This document shows, in pieces, positions 1 to 8,403 of a stretch of DNA of 39,725 bases (positions within the stretch are counted from its first letter, which is position 1; each line of letters opens with the position of its first letter). The DNA is taken from the NCBI GenBank assembly GCA_021828285.1, contig JAKASG010000023.1:1-39725 (forward strand). The letters are read 5' to 3'. The notes beneath the pieces are model-generated. The model saw only the letters and a list, made by a program, of their open reading frames with translations. It was not told the origin of the DNA and ran no database searches. Origin of the DNA: Acidobacteriota bacterium (lineage in GTDB: Bacteria > Acidobacteriota > Terriglobia > UBA7540). A program made the position numbers and the translations under genes.

Positions 1-98
1 CGTCAGCCCCCTTTTCGCCAGCCTCAGTCTTACAACCCCTTTCCCGTCTCGCCGAACGCTTTCGAAACAATACTTGGGTTCGAGGTGTTGGGGTCTCA

Positions 99-965
99 TT
101 GCTTCACGCACAGATCTTCTTTCAAGTTATTCGCAGCGGGGTAGCTGCGACAGGATCATGGCGGAATGCTGTCCGGGAATATGGCCTGCGTCTCCCCGTA
201 TTGCTCTACCACCGCATCGGGAGCCCCCCCACGGGCTTGTGGCCGCTCGCGACCGTCACGCCGGATCGCTTCGCGCGCCATCTCAAGTGGCTGGCGCGCT
301 TCGGCTATAGCGGGATTCGCCCTTCGGACTGGCTGGACTGGGTGACCAAGGGGAAGGCCTTGCCGCGGAAGCCCATCCTGCTGACCTTCGACGACGGCTA
401 CAGCGAGCTGACGGAACTTGCCCTCCCGCTCCTGTTTCAAAAAGGTTATGGAGCGGGAGTTTTTGTGGTTACCGGTTTACTCGGCAAAACGAACGCATGG
501 GATGAGGAAAAGGGATACTCGCCACTCCGGCTGATGCAGGCACGGGACATTTCCGAGTGGGTGGAAAAAGGAATTGAATTCGGTGCGCACAGCCGCACGC
601 ATCCTGACCTGACCCGACTAAGTGAAAAAGCCCTGGATGGAGAGATTGAGGGGAGCGGGCGGGACCTCGAAGCTATTCTCGGCCACTCCGTTGCCTCTTT
701 TGCCTATCCTTACGGCCTGTATGATGACCATGCCCGGCGACAGGTCCGCAGGTCTTACGGAATGGCCTTTACCACGACGAAGGGAGTGAATAGCCTGCGG
801 ACGGACCTGCACGAGTTGAAGCGAACGGCCGTTGACCCTGCGGATTCGGGCATTGATATTTTCTTTCGAGCAAGGTGGGGCTGGAGTCCCTGGCGAGTAA
901 TGATGAACCGGCTGCAAGGACAATCTTCACAAGTCCCGCGGCGGTCTCGCCGAACCGTCCGGTAG
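99..965 (+). CDS. Polysaccharide deacetylase (CE4/NodB family)
   Basis: Predicted metal-dependent deacetylase acting on N- or O-acetyl groups of an exopolysaccharide or peptidoglycan-like glycan. The NodB signature motifs are visible: TFDDGY (catalytic and metal Asp, residues 96-101), HSRTH (metal-binding His pair, about 164-168) and FAYPYG (about 201-206). The domain begins at LPVLLYHRIG (about residue 32). No signal peptide is obvious, so it may act in the cytoplasm or the true start may differ. The start used is a TTG with no clear ribosome-binding site. The frame is open all the way to the left edge of the window, so the gene may begin upstream and be cut by the window. It is followed by an FkbM methyltransferase and a CelD-type acetyltransferase fusion, which suggests a surface-polysaccharide cluster. 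Family call is solid; substrate is unknown. Confidence 0.85.
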   Translation: MLHAQIFFQVIRSGVAATGSWRNAVREYGLRLPVLLYHRIGSPPTGLWPLATVTPDRFARHLKWLARFGYSGIRPSDWLDWVTKGKALPRKPILLTFDDGYSELTELALPLLFQKGYGAGVFVVTGLLGKTNAWDEEKGYSPLRLMQARDISEWVEKGIEFGAHSRTHPDLTRLSEKALDGEIEGSGRDLEAILGHSVASFAYPYGLYDDHARRQVRRSYGMAFTTTKGVNSLRTDLHELKRTAVDPADSGIDIFFRARWGWSPWRVMMNRLQGQSSQVPRRSRRTVR

Positions 966-1059
966 GTCCCGGGTTACTCGGGAGGGTCCCATGGAGCCGG
1001 ACCATTGAGTTGACTCTTTTTCCAATTGGAATGTTACCCTGAAGGCGCGGAGCGTGTGA

Positions 1060-1860
1060 ATGATTCGCAAGGCCGGCGCTTACCTCAAACTCGGTTTCAG
1101 CCTGCTCAAAGCCGGCGTCACCTTGCCGAGCATCTTGCTCTATCCTTTGCGCCGGCGGCGTGCGCAAAGCCCTGAGGGTCACCTCAAGCTGAAAAGCGGA
1201 AAATCCATCACATCACCCCCGGGCGAACCTCTGGCCTTCCTTTTTGAGGAGATCTGGGGGCAAAAGGATTACACGCCGGCGGGCCTTGAAATTCCTTCCG
1301 GAGCGACGGTGGTAGATATCGGGGCGAATGTAGGAGTCTTTACGCTATGGGCAGTCATGCACGGGGCAGCACGGGTTATCGCAGTTGAACCTTCGCCGCG
1401 CATGCACGAGTATTTGTCTCGCAACGTATCGTCAAACCGCCTCGACAATGTTACGGTCGTCCAGGCGGCATGTGCGGGGCGGAAAGGTGAGGCGGTCCTC
1501 TATTCGCGTGGGATTGAGGTTGCCAACACATTGTATTGCCGGGATGCTCTGGGCAGTACCTTTGAAGAATTATGCCGTACGCCTGTCGCGACCTTGGACG
1601 ATATTTTCAAGCTCTGCGAAGTCGAGAGTTGTGGTCTGCTGAAATTGGATTGCGAAGGCGCCGAGTACGAGATCTTGCTTGGCGCGAGCGATGACGTCTT
1701 GCGGAGAATCAGCAAGATTACTATGGAATATCACGTGGGATTGAACGAGCACGACCCTCAAGAGTTGGAACGGCACCTTCGAGAGCGCGGATTCGAGACA
1801 AGGAAGACTCCGCTCTTCGATCCCGAGTGTGGCTATCTTTACGCGTTCCGGCGTGTTTAG
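1060..1860 (+). CDS. FkbM family SAM-dependent methyltransferase
   Basis: A 266-residue class I methyltransferase of the FkbM type, a family that commonly O-methylates sugars or polyketides. The SAM-binding motif VVDIGANVGVFTLWA lies at about residues 84-98, motif II (EPSP) at about 110, and the family-typical LKLDCEGAEYEIL at about 193-206. The N-terminal 35 residues are basic and hydrophobic and may lie against a membrane. The ATG start follows a GGAG-like ribosome-binding site. It lies 94 bases after the deacetylase on the same strand, so both probably belong to a surface-glycan modification cluster. The methyl acceptor cannot be read from sequence. Confidence 0.87.
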   Translation: MIRKAGAYLKLGFSLLKAGVTLPSILLYPLRRRRAQSPEGHLKLKSGKSITSPPGEPLAFLFEEIWGQKDYTPAGLEIPSGATVVDIGANVGVFTLWAVMHGAARVIAVEPSPRMHEYLSRNVSSNRLDNVTVVQAACAGRKGEAVLYSRGIEVANTLYCRDALGSTFEELCRTPVATLDDIFKLCEVESCGLLKLDCEGAEYEILLGASDDVLRRISKITMEYHVGLNEHDPQELERHLRERGFETRKTPLFDPECGYLYAFRRV

Positions 1861-1983
1861 CTCACGAGTCCCCTGCGCCCTGTCTCAAAGAGATCCGCGA
1901 AAAATTACCTGTCCGGTATTGGGTTGTGCTTGAGGCGCAGTGACGTCCACACGAAGGCTGCGCTCATCGCGTAGCCGCTCATT

Positions 1984-2012
1984 TTGCAAAGGAAAAGACG
2001 CGTTGCTATAAT
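1984..2012 (+). promoter_or_regulatory. Sigma70-type promoter for the GNAT-methyltransferase gene
   Basis: TTGCAA (1984-1989), a 17-base spacer and a perfect TATAAT (2007-2012). Predicted transcription start is near 2019, leaving a leader of about 30 bases before the GTG at 2048. This separates the downstream gene from the FkbM gene. Confidence 0.6.
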
Positions 2013-2047
2013 TCTTCAATCGCCCGCGATGACGGCAGAATCAATCG

Positions 2048-3697
2048 GTGCGGCCTGCACGGGCAAGGTCGCTGAGCCTTTCCTGCCGGGTCAAAAAGCG
2101 GCCGGACGTTCGGGCGATCAACATCCATGGGCAATTCGCCGGGCGGGAGCTTGTGAGCGAACTCTGGAACTCAAAACCTTTGGCGCTCCGCTACGTGCTC
2201 TGCGGGTTCAACTTGTTTTCTCTCAAGTTCAATGCCCGGGTCTTCGACGTTCGCGCGCCCGAAGCGAGAACGATGGATCCGGAAGCTTGTTTGCCGCTCG
2301 ATTGGCTTTCAACTCCGCGGAATGCTCTCTATCTCTCGATGTACCCCATCGGCGAGCGAAAATTATCGCGCTTCGCCGTTCGAGGCGGCGCTCTCCGCTT
2401 CACCTGCGCGGAATACGAGCATTTGTGGATCGAGTTTGAAGGAAGCTTCGAGAATTATTTGGAGAAGTTTTCCTCGAAGACCCGGAATACATTGAAGAGA
2501 AAGGTCCGAAAGTTCGCGGAACTTTCAGGCGGCGAGATTGTCTGGAGAATTTTCCGTGCGCCGGCGGAACTCGCGGAATTCCACCGGCTTGCGTCCGACG
2601 TCTCGAAGAAAACCTATCAGGAGAACTTCCTTGACGCGGGTCTTCCCAGCGAGGAGCAGTTCTTGAAACAAGCCTTGCCTCTTGCGGAGAAGAACTCCGT
2701 TCGCGCCTTTGTCCTCATGCACTCCGGCCGGCCCGTCGCCTATCTTTACTGCCCGGTCGAACATGGGACGGCCCTTTTTTATTACCTCGGCTACGATCCG
2801 GCCTATCGCAAGCTGTCGCCGGGAACTGTTCTGCTCTACGTTGCCCTCGAAAAATGTTTCGCCGACGGCGGGTTGAGAGCCTTCGATTTCGTTGAGGGGG
2901 CGAGCGACCACAAGCGGCTGTTCGCCACGCAAAGCGAGCGTTGCGCGGACATTATTTACGTGCGCCGGTCTTTTCGTTCCTACGCTCTTTTCGTCTTGTA
3001 CGTCGCAATCAACCGTATCTCGGGCGTGGCGAACATGGTACTCAGGGGTTTCGGACTCAGAACTCCGTTGAAGCATTGGCAGCAAGGCGCCGCGGTGCGG
3101 GTCCGAGCAACTTTGAAAAGGCTGGCTCCGCTCATTCGCAATCCGCTCCTCGATCTCCGCTACGGCGCGATTCTGCGGGGAAAGATCCCGACCCGTTTCC
3201 CTCACCTCGGCGCCGTGGACACGGAGAACACAGATTATGCCGTTTTGCCGCTGATGTTCGACGGATTGATCCGGGATTCCGACGTCCTGGTGGACGTCGG
3301 ATGTGGCAAAGGGCGAGTCATCAATTGGTGGCTGAGCCGCGGATATCGAAATCCGATTTACGGGATTGAACTCGATCCGGAGATCGCACAGCGGACGCGC
3401 GCCCGGCTGAAAAAAGTCAAAAACGTCACCATCATCACTGGAAACGCGCTCGACAACATTCCGCATGACGCCACTTTCTTCTATCTATACAACCCTTTTG
3501 ACGCTCCAGTTCTTCGCAAATTCAAAACTTCTCTCGAGGAGAGTTTCGGCGAACGGCGAAACATCAGACTCATCTACTTCAACTCCGTGCACGTTGACGT
3601 TTTCAAGAGCGACCCTCGCTGGGAAGTTAAAGAGGGCCACGCCGACCCCGGTTTCCCCACCCCGCGCGATTTCGCCTTCATCCAATTCAAGCCGTAA
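2048..3697 (+). CDS. GNAT (CelD/BcsL-like) acetyltransferase fused to a class I methyltransferase
   Basis: A 549-residue two-domain protein. Residues about 120-310 resemble the Acetyltransf_6/CelD-BcsL GNAT group: a basic stretch (SSKTRNTLKRKVRKF), then PVAYLYCPVEHGTALFYYLG and a DFVEGASDHKRLFATQSE segment typical of the acetyl-CoA fold. After a basic, partly hydrophobic linker (about 310-380), residues 385-549 form a Rossmann methyltransferase with VLVDVGCGKGRV (about 413-424), an acidic ribose-binding residue in YGIELDPE, and a late LYNPFD motif. CelD-like proteins usually accompany exopolysaccharide genes. The two domains normally occur as separate proteins, so the fusion is notable. The start is taken as GTG at 2048, about 30 bases after a good promoter; the true start could be some codons further in. 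Substrates are unknown. Confidence 0.8.
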   Translation: MRPARARSLSLSCRVKKRPDVRAINIHGQFAGRELVSELWNSKPLALRYVLCGFNLFSLKFNARVFDVRAPEARTMDPEACLPLDWLSTPRNALYLSMYPIGERKLSRFAVRGGALRFTCAEYEHLWIEFEGSFENYLEKFSSKTRNTLKRKVRKFAELSGGEIVWRIFRAPAELAEFHRLASDVSKKTYQENFLDAGLPSEEQFLKQALPLAEKNSVRAFVLMHSGRPVAYLYCPVEHGTALFYYLGYDPAYRKLSPGTVLLYVALEKCFADGGLRAFDFVEGASDHKRLFATQSERCADIIYVRRSFRSYALFVLYVAINRISGVANMVLRGFGLRTPLKHWQQGAAVRVRATLKRLAPLIRNPLLDLRYGAILRGKIPTRFPHLGAVDTENTDYAVLPLMFDGLIRDSDVLVDVGCGKGRVINWWLSRGYRNPIYGIELDPEIAQRTRARLKKVKNVTIITGNALDNIPHDATFFYLYNPFDAPVLRKFKTSLEESFGERRNIRLIYFNSVHVDVFKSDPRWEVKEGHADPGFPTPRDFAFIQFKP

Positions 3698-3846
3698 CTG
3701 CTCGGACACGTTTCCCGGGAAAATTGTCGGGCTGTGGGACTGGCCCAGGCAGTCCTTTTGGAGAGGCCGCAATCTTACTGCCACTTCCATCGCTCTCTGC
3801 CCAAATCGAGACGCTTATGAGCGTCCTTACCATTCGGGGCAATCGA

Positions 3847-5490
3847 TCAGCTTGCGGCGGTGGCGGATGAAGGCAGAAAATACTGCTGCCAAAGCACCTC
3901 ATGAACCAAAACGGGCTTTTCTTTTCCTTTGACTTGAATCGGCTCGAGCTTTTTGGAATCAAAGCTCCGGCCCATCCCCTTGAAGGTGGAATCGGAAATG
4001 AGGATCTGGCCGGGCTTGGCGCGCGCGCAAAGGCGGGAAGAAAGGTTGACGGCGTCGCCGATGACGGTATAGTCCATCCGGCGCGGAGAGCCGATGCTGC
4101 CGGCGGTGACGGGCCCGGTATTGATTCCGATCCCGGCTTCGAGAATGTTCCGGCCCTGGGCCTGCCATTGCTTGTTGAGGCGGCGAAGCGCCCATTGCAT
4201 TTCGATGGCGGTCCGCACGGCGCGCTGGACGTCGTCGGGACGCACCAGGGGCGTTCCGAAAAGGGCCATGAGGCCGTCGCCGAGGTATTTATCGAGCGTC
4301 CCTCCGAACTCGAAAACGATCTCCGTCATTTCGGAAAAATACTCGTTGAGCAATTCGACGACGGCGGAAGGTTCCATATTTTCCGACATGCGGGTGAAGC
4401 CGCGAATATCAGCGAAAAGCATGGTGACGATCTGGTTTTCACCGCCGAGATGCACGCTATCCGGGTTCGCCTGGATTTTGTCGAGGACGGCGCTCGAAAG
4501 AAAACGTTCGAGCGCCTTGCGCTCCGCAAGCCGGCGAGTCAGTTCCTCGTGAGCGCGGGCGTTTTCAAACGCCATGGCGGCTTCGCTCGCGATGACGGCG
4601 AAAATGTTCAGCTCTTCCTTCGAGAAGGCGAACGTCTTGGTGAGGCAATCCACGTAAAAAAGGCCGAAGAGGTTCTGCTCGTAAATCAGCGGAGCACACA
4701 TGGCGGAGCGAACGCCGGACATGCGCAGACTGTCGCTGCCGGAAAAGCGGTCGTCGGTGGCGACGTCGTGGATGAGCAGAGGAAGCCGCTCATCCATCAC
4801 GCGCTGCACCATGCGCCGCGAAAGCGCGACCCCGCGCGAATCGGTCTTCAGATTTTCATCTTTATAGAGCATGACCGCCGGCTTGAAGCCCTTCCCTTCT
4901 TCGTCCACGAGCATGACAAAGCCGCGCTCGACATTCTCCATGCGGAAAGCGAGTTCCATGGCCCGGCGGATGGCTTCATCGGAAGTCATCACGCTCGAAA
5001 GCACTTTGCCGACGCCCATCAGCAGGCGAAGTAATTTGTTTTCGCGTTCGAGGGTCTGGAGGCGCACCTCAGAATCCACTTCCGCTTCGCGCGGCGCTTT
5101 AGCGGCCTCGGCCCGCAGGACGGCGTCCAGGCTCGCCTGAGACATCAGGCCGGTCAATTCGGGCGAAGGCGGAGCGGCCTCAACGTGCATCGGACGGTCC
5201 GCGGCCGTTTCATAAACGATTTGAAACGCTCCGATTTGCACGACGTCCTGGTCGGCGAGCGGGTGGTCCTGAATTCGCTGGTCGTTGACGAAGGTCCCGT
5301 TCAGGCTGCCGAGATCCATGAGCAGGTCGGGTTCATTCGGACGCATGACGATCCGGGTGTGATGGCGGGAAACGCTCGGATGGTTGAGGACCAGATGGTT
5401 GGTTTCCGCGCGCCCCATTTCGACGCCGGCGCCCGTGATCTCAAAAATCTTCACTTCGCCACCGGGTTCCGTGATAACGAGTCGGGCCAT
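3847..5490 (-). CDS. FHA-GAF class III adenylate/guanylate cyclase
   Basis: A 547-residue signalling protein. Residues about 1-100 form an FHA phosphothreonine-binding domain (GRAETNHLVLNHPSVSRHH and GSLNGTFVN). A short coiled segment leads into a GAF domain at about 155-315. Residues about 350-535 form a class III nucleotidyl cyclase. Its two metal Asp residues are present (FADIRGFT, D361; YLGDG, D405), as are the purine-selecting pair (K401; D479 in YTVIGDAVN) and the transition-state Asn/Arg (N482, R486), so it should be active and probably makes cAMP. There is no membrane segment, so it is predicted cytoplasmic. FHA implies recruitment to Thr-phosphorylated partners, consistent with a Ser/Thr kinase network in this genome. 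It is divergent from leuA with 341 bases between them, and convergent with the upstream glycan gene. Confidence 0.92.
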   Translation of the reverse strand: MARLVITEPGGEVKIFEITGAGVEMGRAETNHLVLNHPSVSRHHTRIVMRPNEPDLLMDLGSLNGTFVNDQRIQDHPLADQDVVQIGAFQIVYETAADRPMHVEAAPPSPELTGLMSQASLDAVLRAEAAKAPREAEVDSEVRLQTLERENKLLRLLMGVGKVLSSVMTSDEAIRRAMELAFRMENVERGFVMLVDEEGKGFKPAVMLYKDENLKTDSRGVALSRRMVQRVMDERLPLLIHDVATDDRFSGSDSLRMSGVRSAMCAPLIYEQNLFGLFYVDCLTKTFAFSKEELNIFAVIASEAAMAFENARAHEELTRRLAERKALERFLSSAVLDKIQANPDSVHLGGENQIVTMLFADIRGFTRMSENMEPSAVVELLNEYFSEMTEIVFEFGGTLDKYLGDGLMALFGTPLVRPDDVQRAVRTAIEMQWALRRLNKQWQAQGRNILEAGIGINTGPVTAGSIGSPRRMDYTVIGDAVNLSSRLCARAKPGQILISDSTFKGMGRSFDSKKLEPIQVKGKEKPVLVHEVLWQQYFLPSSATAAS

Positions 5491-5587
5491 GAGGATTCAT
5501 CCCGGACGATTTGGAGGCGCGTGCAACAATCTTCCGAGGATCGAGTTCTCTTTTCCCCGAACGGCCACGAAGCGTCCTGGCTGTGCA

Positions 5588-5616
5588 AGGTTAGCGAAAG
5601 TAAGCGCTGTTGTCAA
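5588..5616 (-). promoter_or_regulatory. Sigma70-type promoter for the cyclase gene
   Basis: On the minus strand a perfect -35 TTGACA (5611-5616) is followed by a 17-base spacer and TAACCT (5588-5593). It would give a leader of about 90 bases before the cyclase ATG at 5490. The -10 matches consensus only partly. Confidence 0.5.
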
Positions 5617-5728
5617 AGAACTAAAGTACCGTTTTCTGCCGGAGAAACTGATGCGGCGAGCGTCCTCGCCGGCCGTGGACGCGCGCGGCCGATGACTTCA
5701 AAGAAATCGCGGGGCGATGAATCTCGTG

Positions 5729-5758
5729 TTGACACGCCCTACCGACCGGTCGGATAAT
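5729..5758 (+). promoter_or_regulatory. leuA promoter with palindromic operator in the spacer
   Basis: TTGACA (5729-5734), an 18-base spacer and GATAAT (5753-5758) form a strong promoter about 70 bases upstream of leuA. A perfect 12-base palindrome, CCGACCGGTCGG (5742-5753), fills most of the spacer and touches the -10. A protein bound there would block RNA polymerase. The palindrome resembles TetR-family operators (inference); no TetR gene lies in this window. Confidence 0.6.
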
Positions 5759-5831
5759 GGCGGTGGGGCGCGCACCGGTCGCCCGTCGCGCGAAAAATTG
5801 GAAAATTCACGGGAGCGCCGAAGGAGGGAGG

Positions 5832-7427
5832 ATGGCCGCGATGGATAAAGTCCTGGTATTCGACACCACGCTGCGCGACGGCGAGCAATCGCCGGGATGC
5901 AGCATGACGACCGACGAAAAGCTCCAAATGGCGCGCCAGCTCGAGCGGCTGGGTGTGGACATAATGGAAGCCGGCTTCCCGATCGCTTCGCGGGGAGATT
6001 TTGAAGCGGTGACGGCGGTGGCCGCGGAAATTCGCGGGCCGGTGATTGCCGGGCTCGCGCGCGCGAACGAAGCGGATATCAAGCGCGCCTGGGAAGCGCT
6101 CAAAGGCGCCGAGCGCCCGCGCATCCACACCTTCCTCGCCACCTCGGACATTCACCTGCAATACAAGCTGCGCAAAACGCGCGAAGAAGTTCTGCGGATG
6201 ATTCGCGAAGCCGTGGGGCTTGCGAGATCGCTTTGCGCGGACGTGGAATTTTCTCCTGAAGACGCGGGACGGACGGACCTGAATTATCTGGTCGAGTGCT
6301 GCCACGTGGCGGTCGAAGCCGGCGCGACGACGCTCAACCTGCCGGATACCGTCGGCTATTGCCTCGAGCCGGAATACGAAAAGATGTTTGCCGACGTGAA
6401 AGCGCGCGTCCCAGGCGCCGAGCGCGTCACGCTCAGCACGCACACGCACGACGATCTCGGGCTTGCTGTGGCGAACACGCTGGCCGGACTGCGCGGCGGC
6501 GCTCGCCAGGTGGAATGCACCATCAACGGCATCGGGGAACGGGCGGGCAATGCGGCGCTCGAGGAAATCATCATGGCGCTCCACGTCCGGCAGGACAAGC
6601 TCGGGCTCGAGACTTCCATCCGCACCGAAGAACTATTTGCGGCGAGCCAACTGCTGACGCGCATGACCGGCGTCGCCGTCCAGCGCAACAAAGCAATCGT
6701 CGGGCGCAACGCTTTCGCGCATGAGGCGGGCATCCATCAGGATGGCGTGCTCAAGAACGCCATCACTTACGAAATCATCTCGCCCAAAACGGTGGGAATG
6801 CCTTCGAATGAAATCGTCCTTGGCAAGCACTCGGGACGGCACGCGCTGGCGAAGCGATACGAAGATTTGGGCTATCACTTGTCAAAACCGGAGATCGAGC
6901 GCGCTTACGCACGCTTCACGGAACTTGCCGACCGCAAGAAGAGCATTTACGACGAGGATTTGCTGGCCATCGTCCATGAGGGGTTCGACGATTTGCCGGA
7001 AACGTATAATCTTACGCATTTCCAGAACGTAACGCGGAGCGGCGGACCTTCAACGGCGACCGTCGAGCTCTCGCGCGACGGCGAAGTGGTCCGCGACTCG
7101 GCGACGGCGGACGGACCCTGCGACGCCGCGTTCCGCGCCATTGACCGCCTCACGGGTCTGCCGGGAATCATTGTGGACTTCGCCGTGCACACCGTCGGCC
7201 CCGGAACCGACGGCACAGCCGAAGTGACGATCAGGGCGAGGTTTGACCGGCTGGAATTTTCCGGGAAGCGAACGGGGCACAACATCGTGGAAGCCGCCGC
7301 GCGCGCCTATTTGCAGGCCGCCAACAAGGCACTCTACGAACTGCGAAGTTCCGCCCGGGCGGAGCGGAGCGCCGACCCCGTCCACGCGAACGAGATGGTC
7401 AACCGCATGTTTCCCGGCGGGTATTGA
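5832..7427 (+). CDS. leuA: 2-isopropylmalate synthase
   Basis: Condenses acetyl-CoA with 2-oxoisovalerate, the committed step of leucine synthesis, in the cytoplasm. The 531-residue length fits bacterial LeuA. The catalytic TIM barrel opens with VFDTTLRDGEQSPGCSM and carries the HxH metal motif in LSTHTHDDLGLAV, the NGIGERAGNAALEE segment and GRNAFAHEAGIHQDG. A C-terminal LeuA dimer/regulatory domain (about residues 390-505) is present, so leucine feedback is expected. The start is the ATG at 5832, preceded directly by the strong ribosome-binding site AAGGAGGGAGG; the frame is open further upstream but runs into the promoter. No other leu genes are adjacent. CimA or homocitrate synthase is possible but less likely. 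Confidence 0.93.
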   Translation: MAAMDKVLVFDTTLRDGEQSPGCSMTTDEKLQMARQLERLGVDIMEAGFPIASRGDFEAVTAVAAEIRGPVIAGLARANEADIKRAWEALKGAERPRIHTFLATSDIHLQYKLRKTREEVLRMIREAVGLARSLCADVEFSPEDAGRTDLNYLVECCHVAVEAGATTLNLPDTVGYCLEPEYEKMFADVKARVPGAERVTLSTHTHDDLGLAVANTLAGLRGGARQVECTINGIGERAGNAALEEIIMALHVRQDKLGLETSIRTEELFAASQLLTRMTGVAVQRNKAIVGRNAFAHEAGIHQDGVLKNAITYEIISPKTVGMPSNEIVLGKHSGRHALAKRYEDLGYHLSKPEIERAYARFTELADRKKSIYDEDLLAIVHEGFDDLPETYNLTHFQNVTRSGGPSTATVELSRDGEVVRDSATADGPCDAAFRAIDRLTGLPGIIVDFAVHTVGPGTDGTAEVTIRARFDRLEFSGKRTGHNIVEAAARAYLQAANKALYELRSSARAERSADPVHANEMVNRMFPGGY

Positions 7428-7435
7428 ACGCGCGG

Positions 7436-8266
7436 TCAGCGATTTTTCCAAACCGGCTTGCGTTTCTCGATGAGCGCACGCAGGCCTTCCTGCGAATCTT
7501 CAAGTTCGAACAACTGGTTGAGGTAAATGTCCTGCGAGCGTTTGAGCGCCTCGTCGAACGGCCGCCATGTGCCTTCGAAAACGACGCGCTTCAGAAGTTG
7601 CAGCACGGGGCCGCTCTGCTCGGAAATGCGCTTGACCAGCGCATCCACGGTCGGTTTGAGCTGGGTCCGCGGAACGACGCGGTTGACCAGCATCATGTCG
7701 AGCGCCTGCTGCGCGTTGATGGCGTCGCCGGTGAGCAGAATTTCCATCGCTCGCTTGGGGCCGATGACGCGCGGATAGACCACCGCGCCCATGGGCGGAA
7801 AAACACCCAGCTTGATTTCAGGCTGACGGAACTGCGCGTTTTCCGTGGCGATGACGAGGTCGCAGAACGCGGCAAGTTCGCTGCCCGCTCCCGAAGCGAT
7901 GCCATCCACCACGGCGAGCACCGGCTTTGAAATCTCGATCATCGTGCGGAAAACATTGTGGAAGGAGTCCATGGTCTGGAAGACGAGCTGGGACGTGTAG
8001 CCCTCTGCGCCTACACCGAGAGAAAAGTAACCCTCGCATTCAGGCGCGGCGTCGAGGAGGATGAGCTTGACGTCGTCGCGCGCGTTGAGGCTGTCAATCG
8101 CGTGGGACATCTCCTTCAGCATCTCAATATTCATGATGTTCTGCTTGGGACGGTTCATCGTGAGATGCGCGACGATGCCCGAGTCGTCCCAGCGGATGAA
8201 CTTGTATTCCTTTCCCTCCTCCGGCGCAGGATGGGAAATGATCTGGTCGGATGTGTCGTCAGACAT
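7436..8266 (-). CDS. Enoyl-CoA hydratase/isomerase (crotonase) family protein
   Basis: A 276-residue crotonase-fold protein acting on an acyl-CoA thioester. The oxyanion-hole region is recognisable (VVDGIASGAGSELAAFCDLVIAT). Both glutamates used by classical enoyl-CoA hydratases appear conserved: one in GAGSELA and one in RQPEIKLGVFPP, followed by the usual AMEILLTGD segment. It may therefore be a true hydratase, in beta-oxidation or a ring-degradation pathway of the cyclohexadienoyl-CoA hydratase type; the exact substrate is unknown. The ATG at 8266 is chosen because AAGGAGGAACG precedes it; a longer frame to 8374 lacks such a site. The gene is convergent with leuA, with only 8 bases between the stop codons. 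Confidence 0.88.
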   Translation of the reverse strand: MSDDTSDQIISHPAPEEGKEYKFIRWDDSGIVAHLTMNRPKQNIMNIEMLKEMSHAIDSLNARDDVKLILLDAAPECEGYFSLGVGAEGYTSQLVFQTMDSFHNVFRTMIEISKPVLAVVDGIASGAGSELAAFCDLVIATENAQFRQPEIKLGVFPPMGAVVYPRVIGPKRAMEILLTGDAINAQQALDMMLVNRVVPRTQLKPTVDALVKRISEQSGPVLQLLKRVVFEGTWRPFDEALKRSQDIYLNQLFELEDSQEGLRALIEKRKPVWKNR

Positions 8267-8403
8267 CGTTCCTCCTTCGTGCAGCAAGCCGGCTCGATTT
8301 GCCGAACACGCCGCTGCACATCGCAGTGTAAGGCCCCATAGTTTACTACAGGAAGCGCCACCGCGCGCTTGCACTCTACGGGTTATGATATCCTCGTTTT
8401 ATA

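Noticed and set aside
3711..3722. Palindrome TTTCCCGGGAAA between two convergent genes
   Set aside because: No loop or T-run for a terminator and no promoter beside it to regulate; probably chance.
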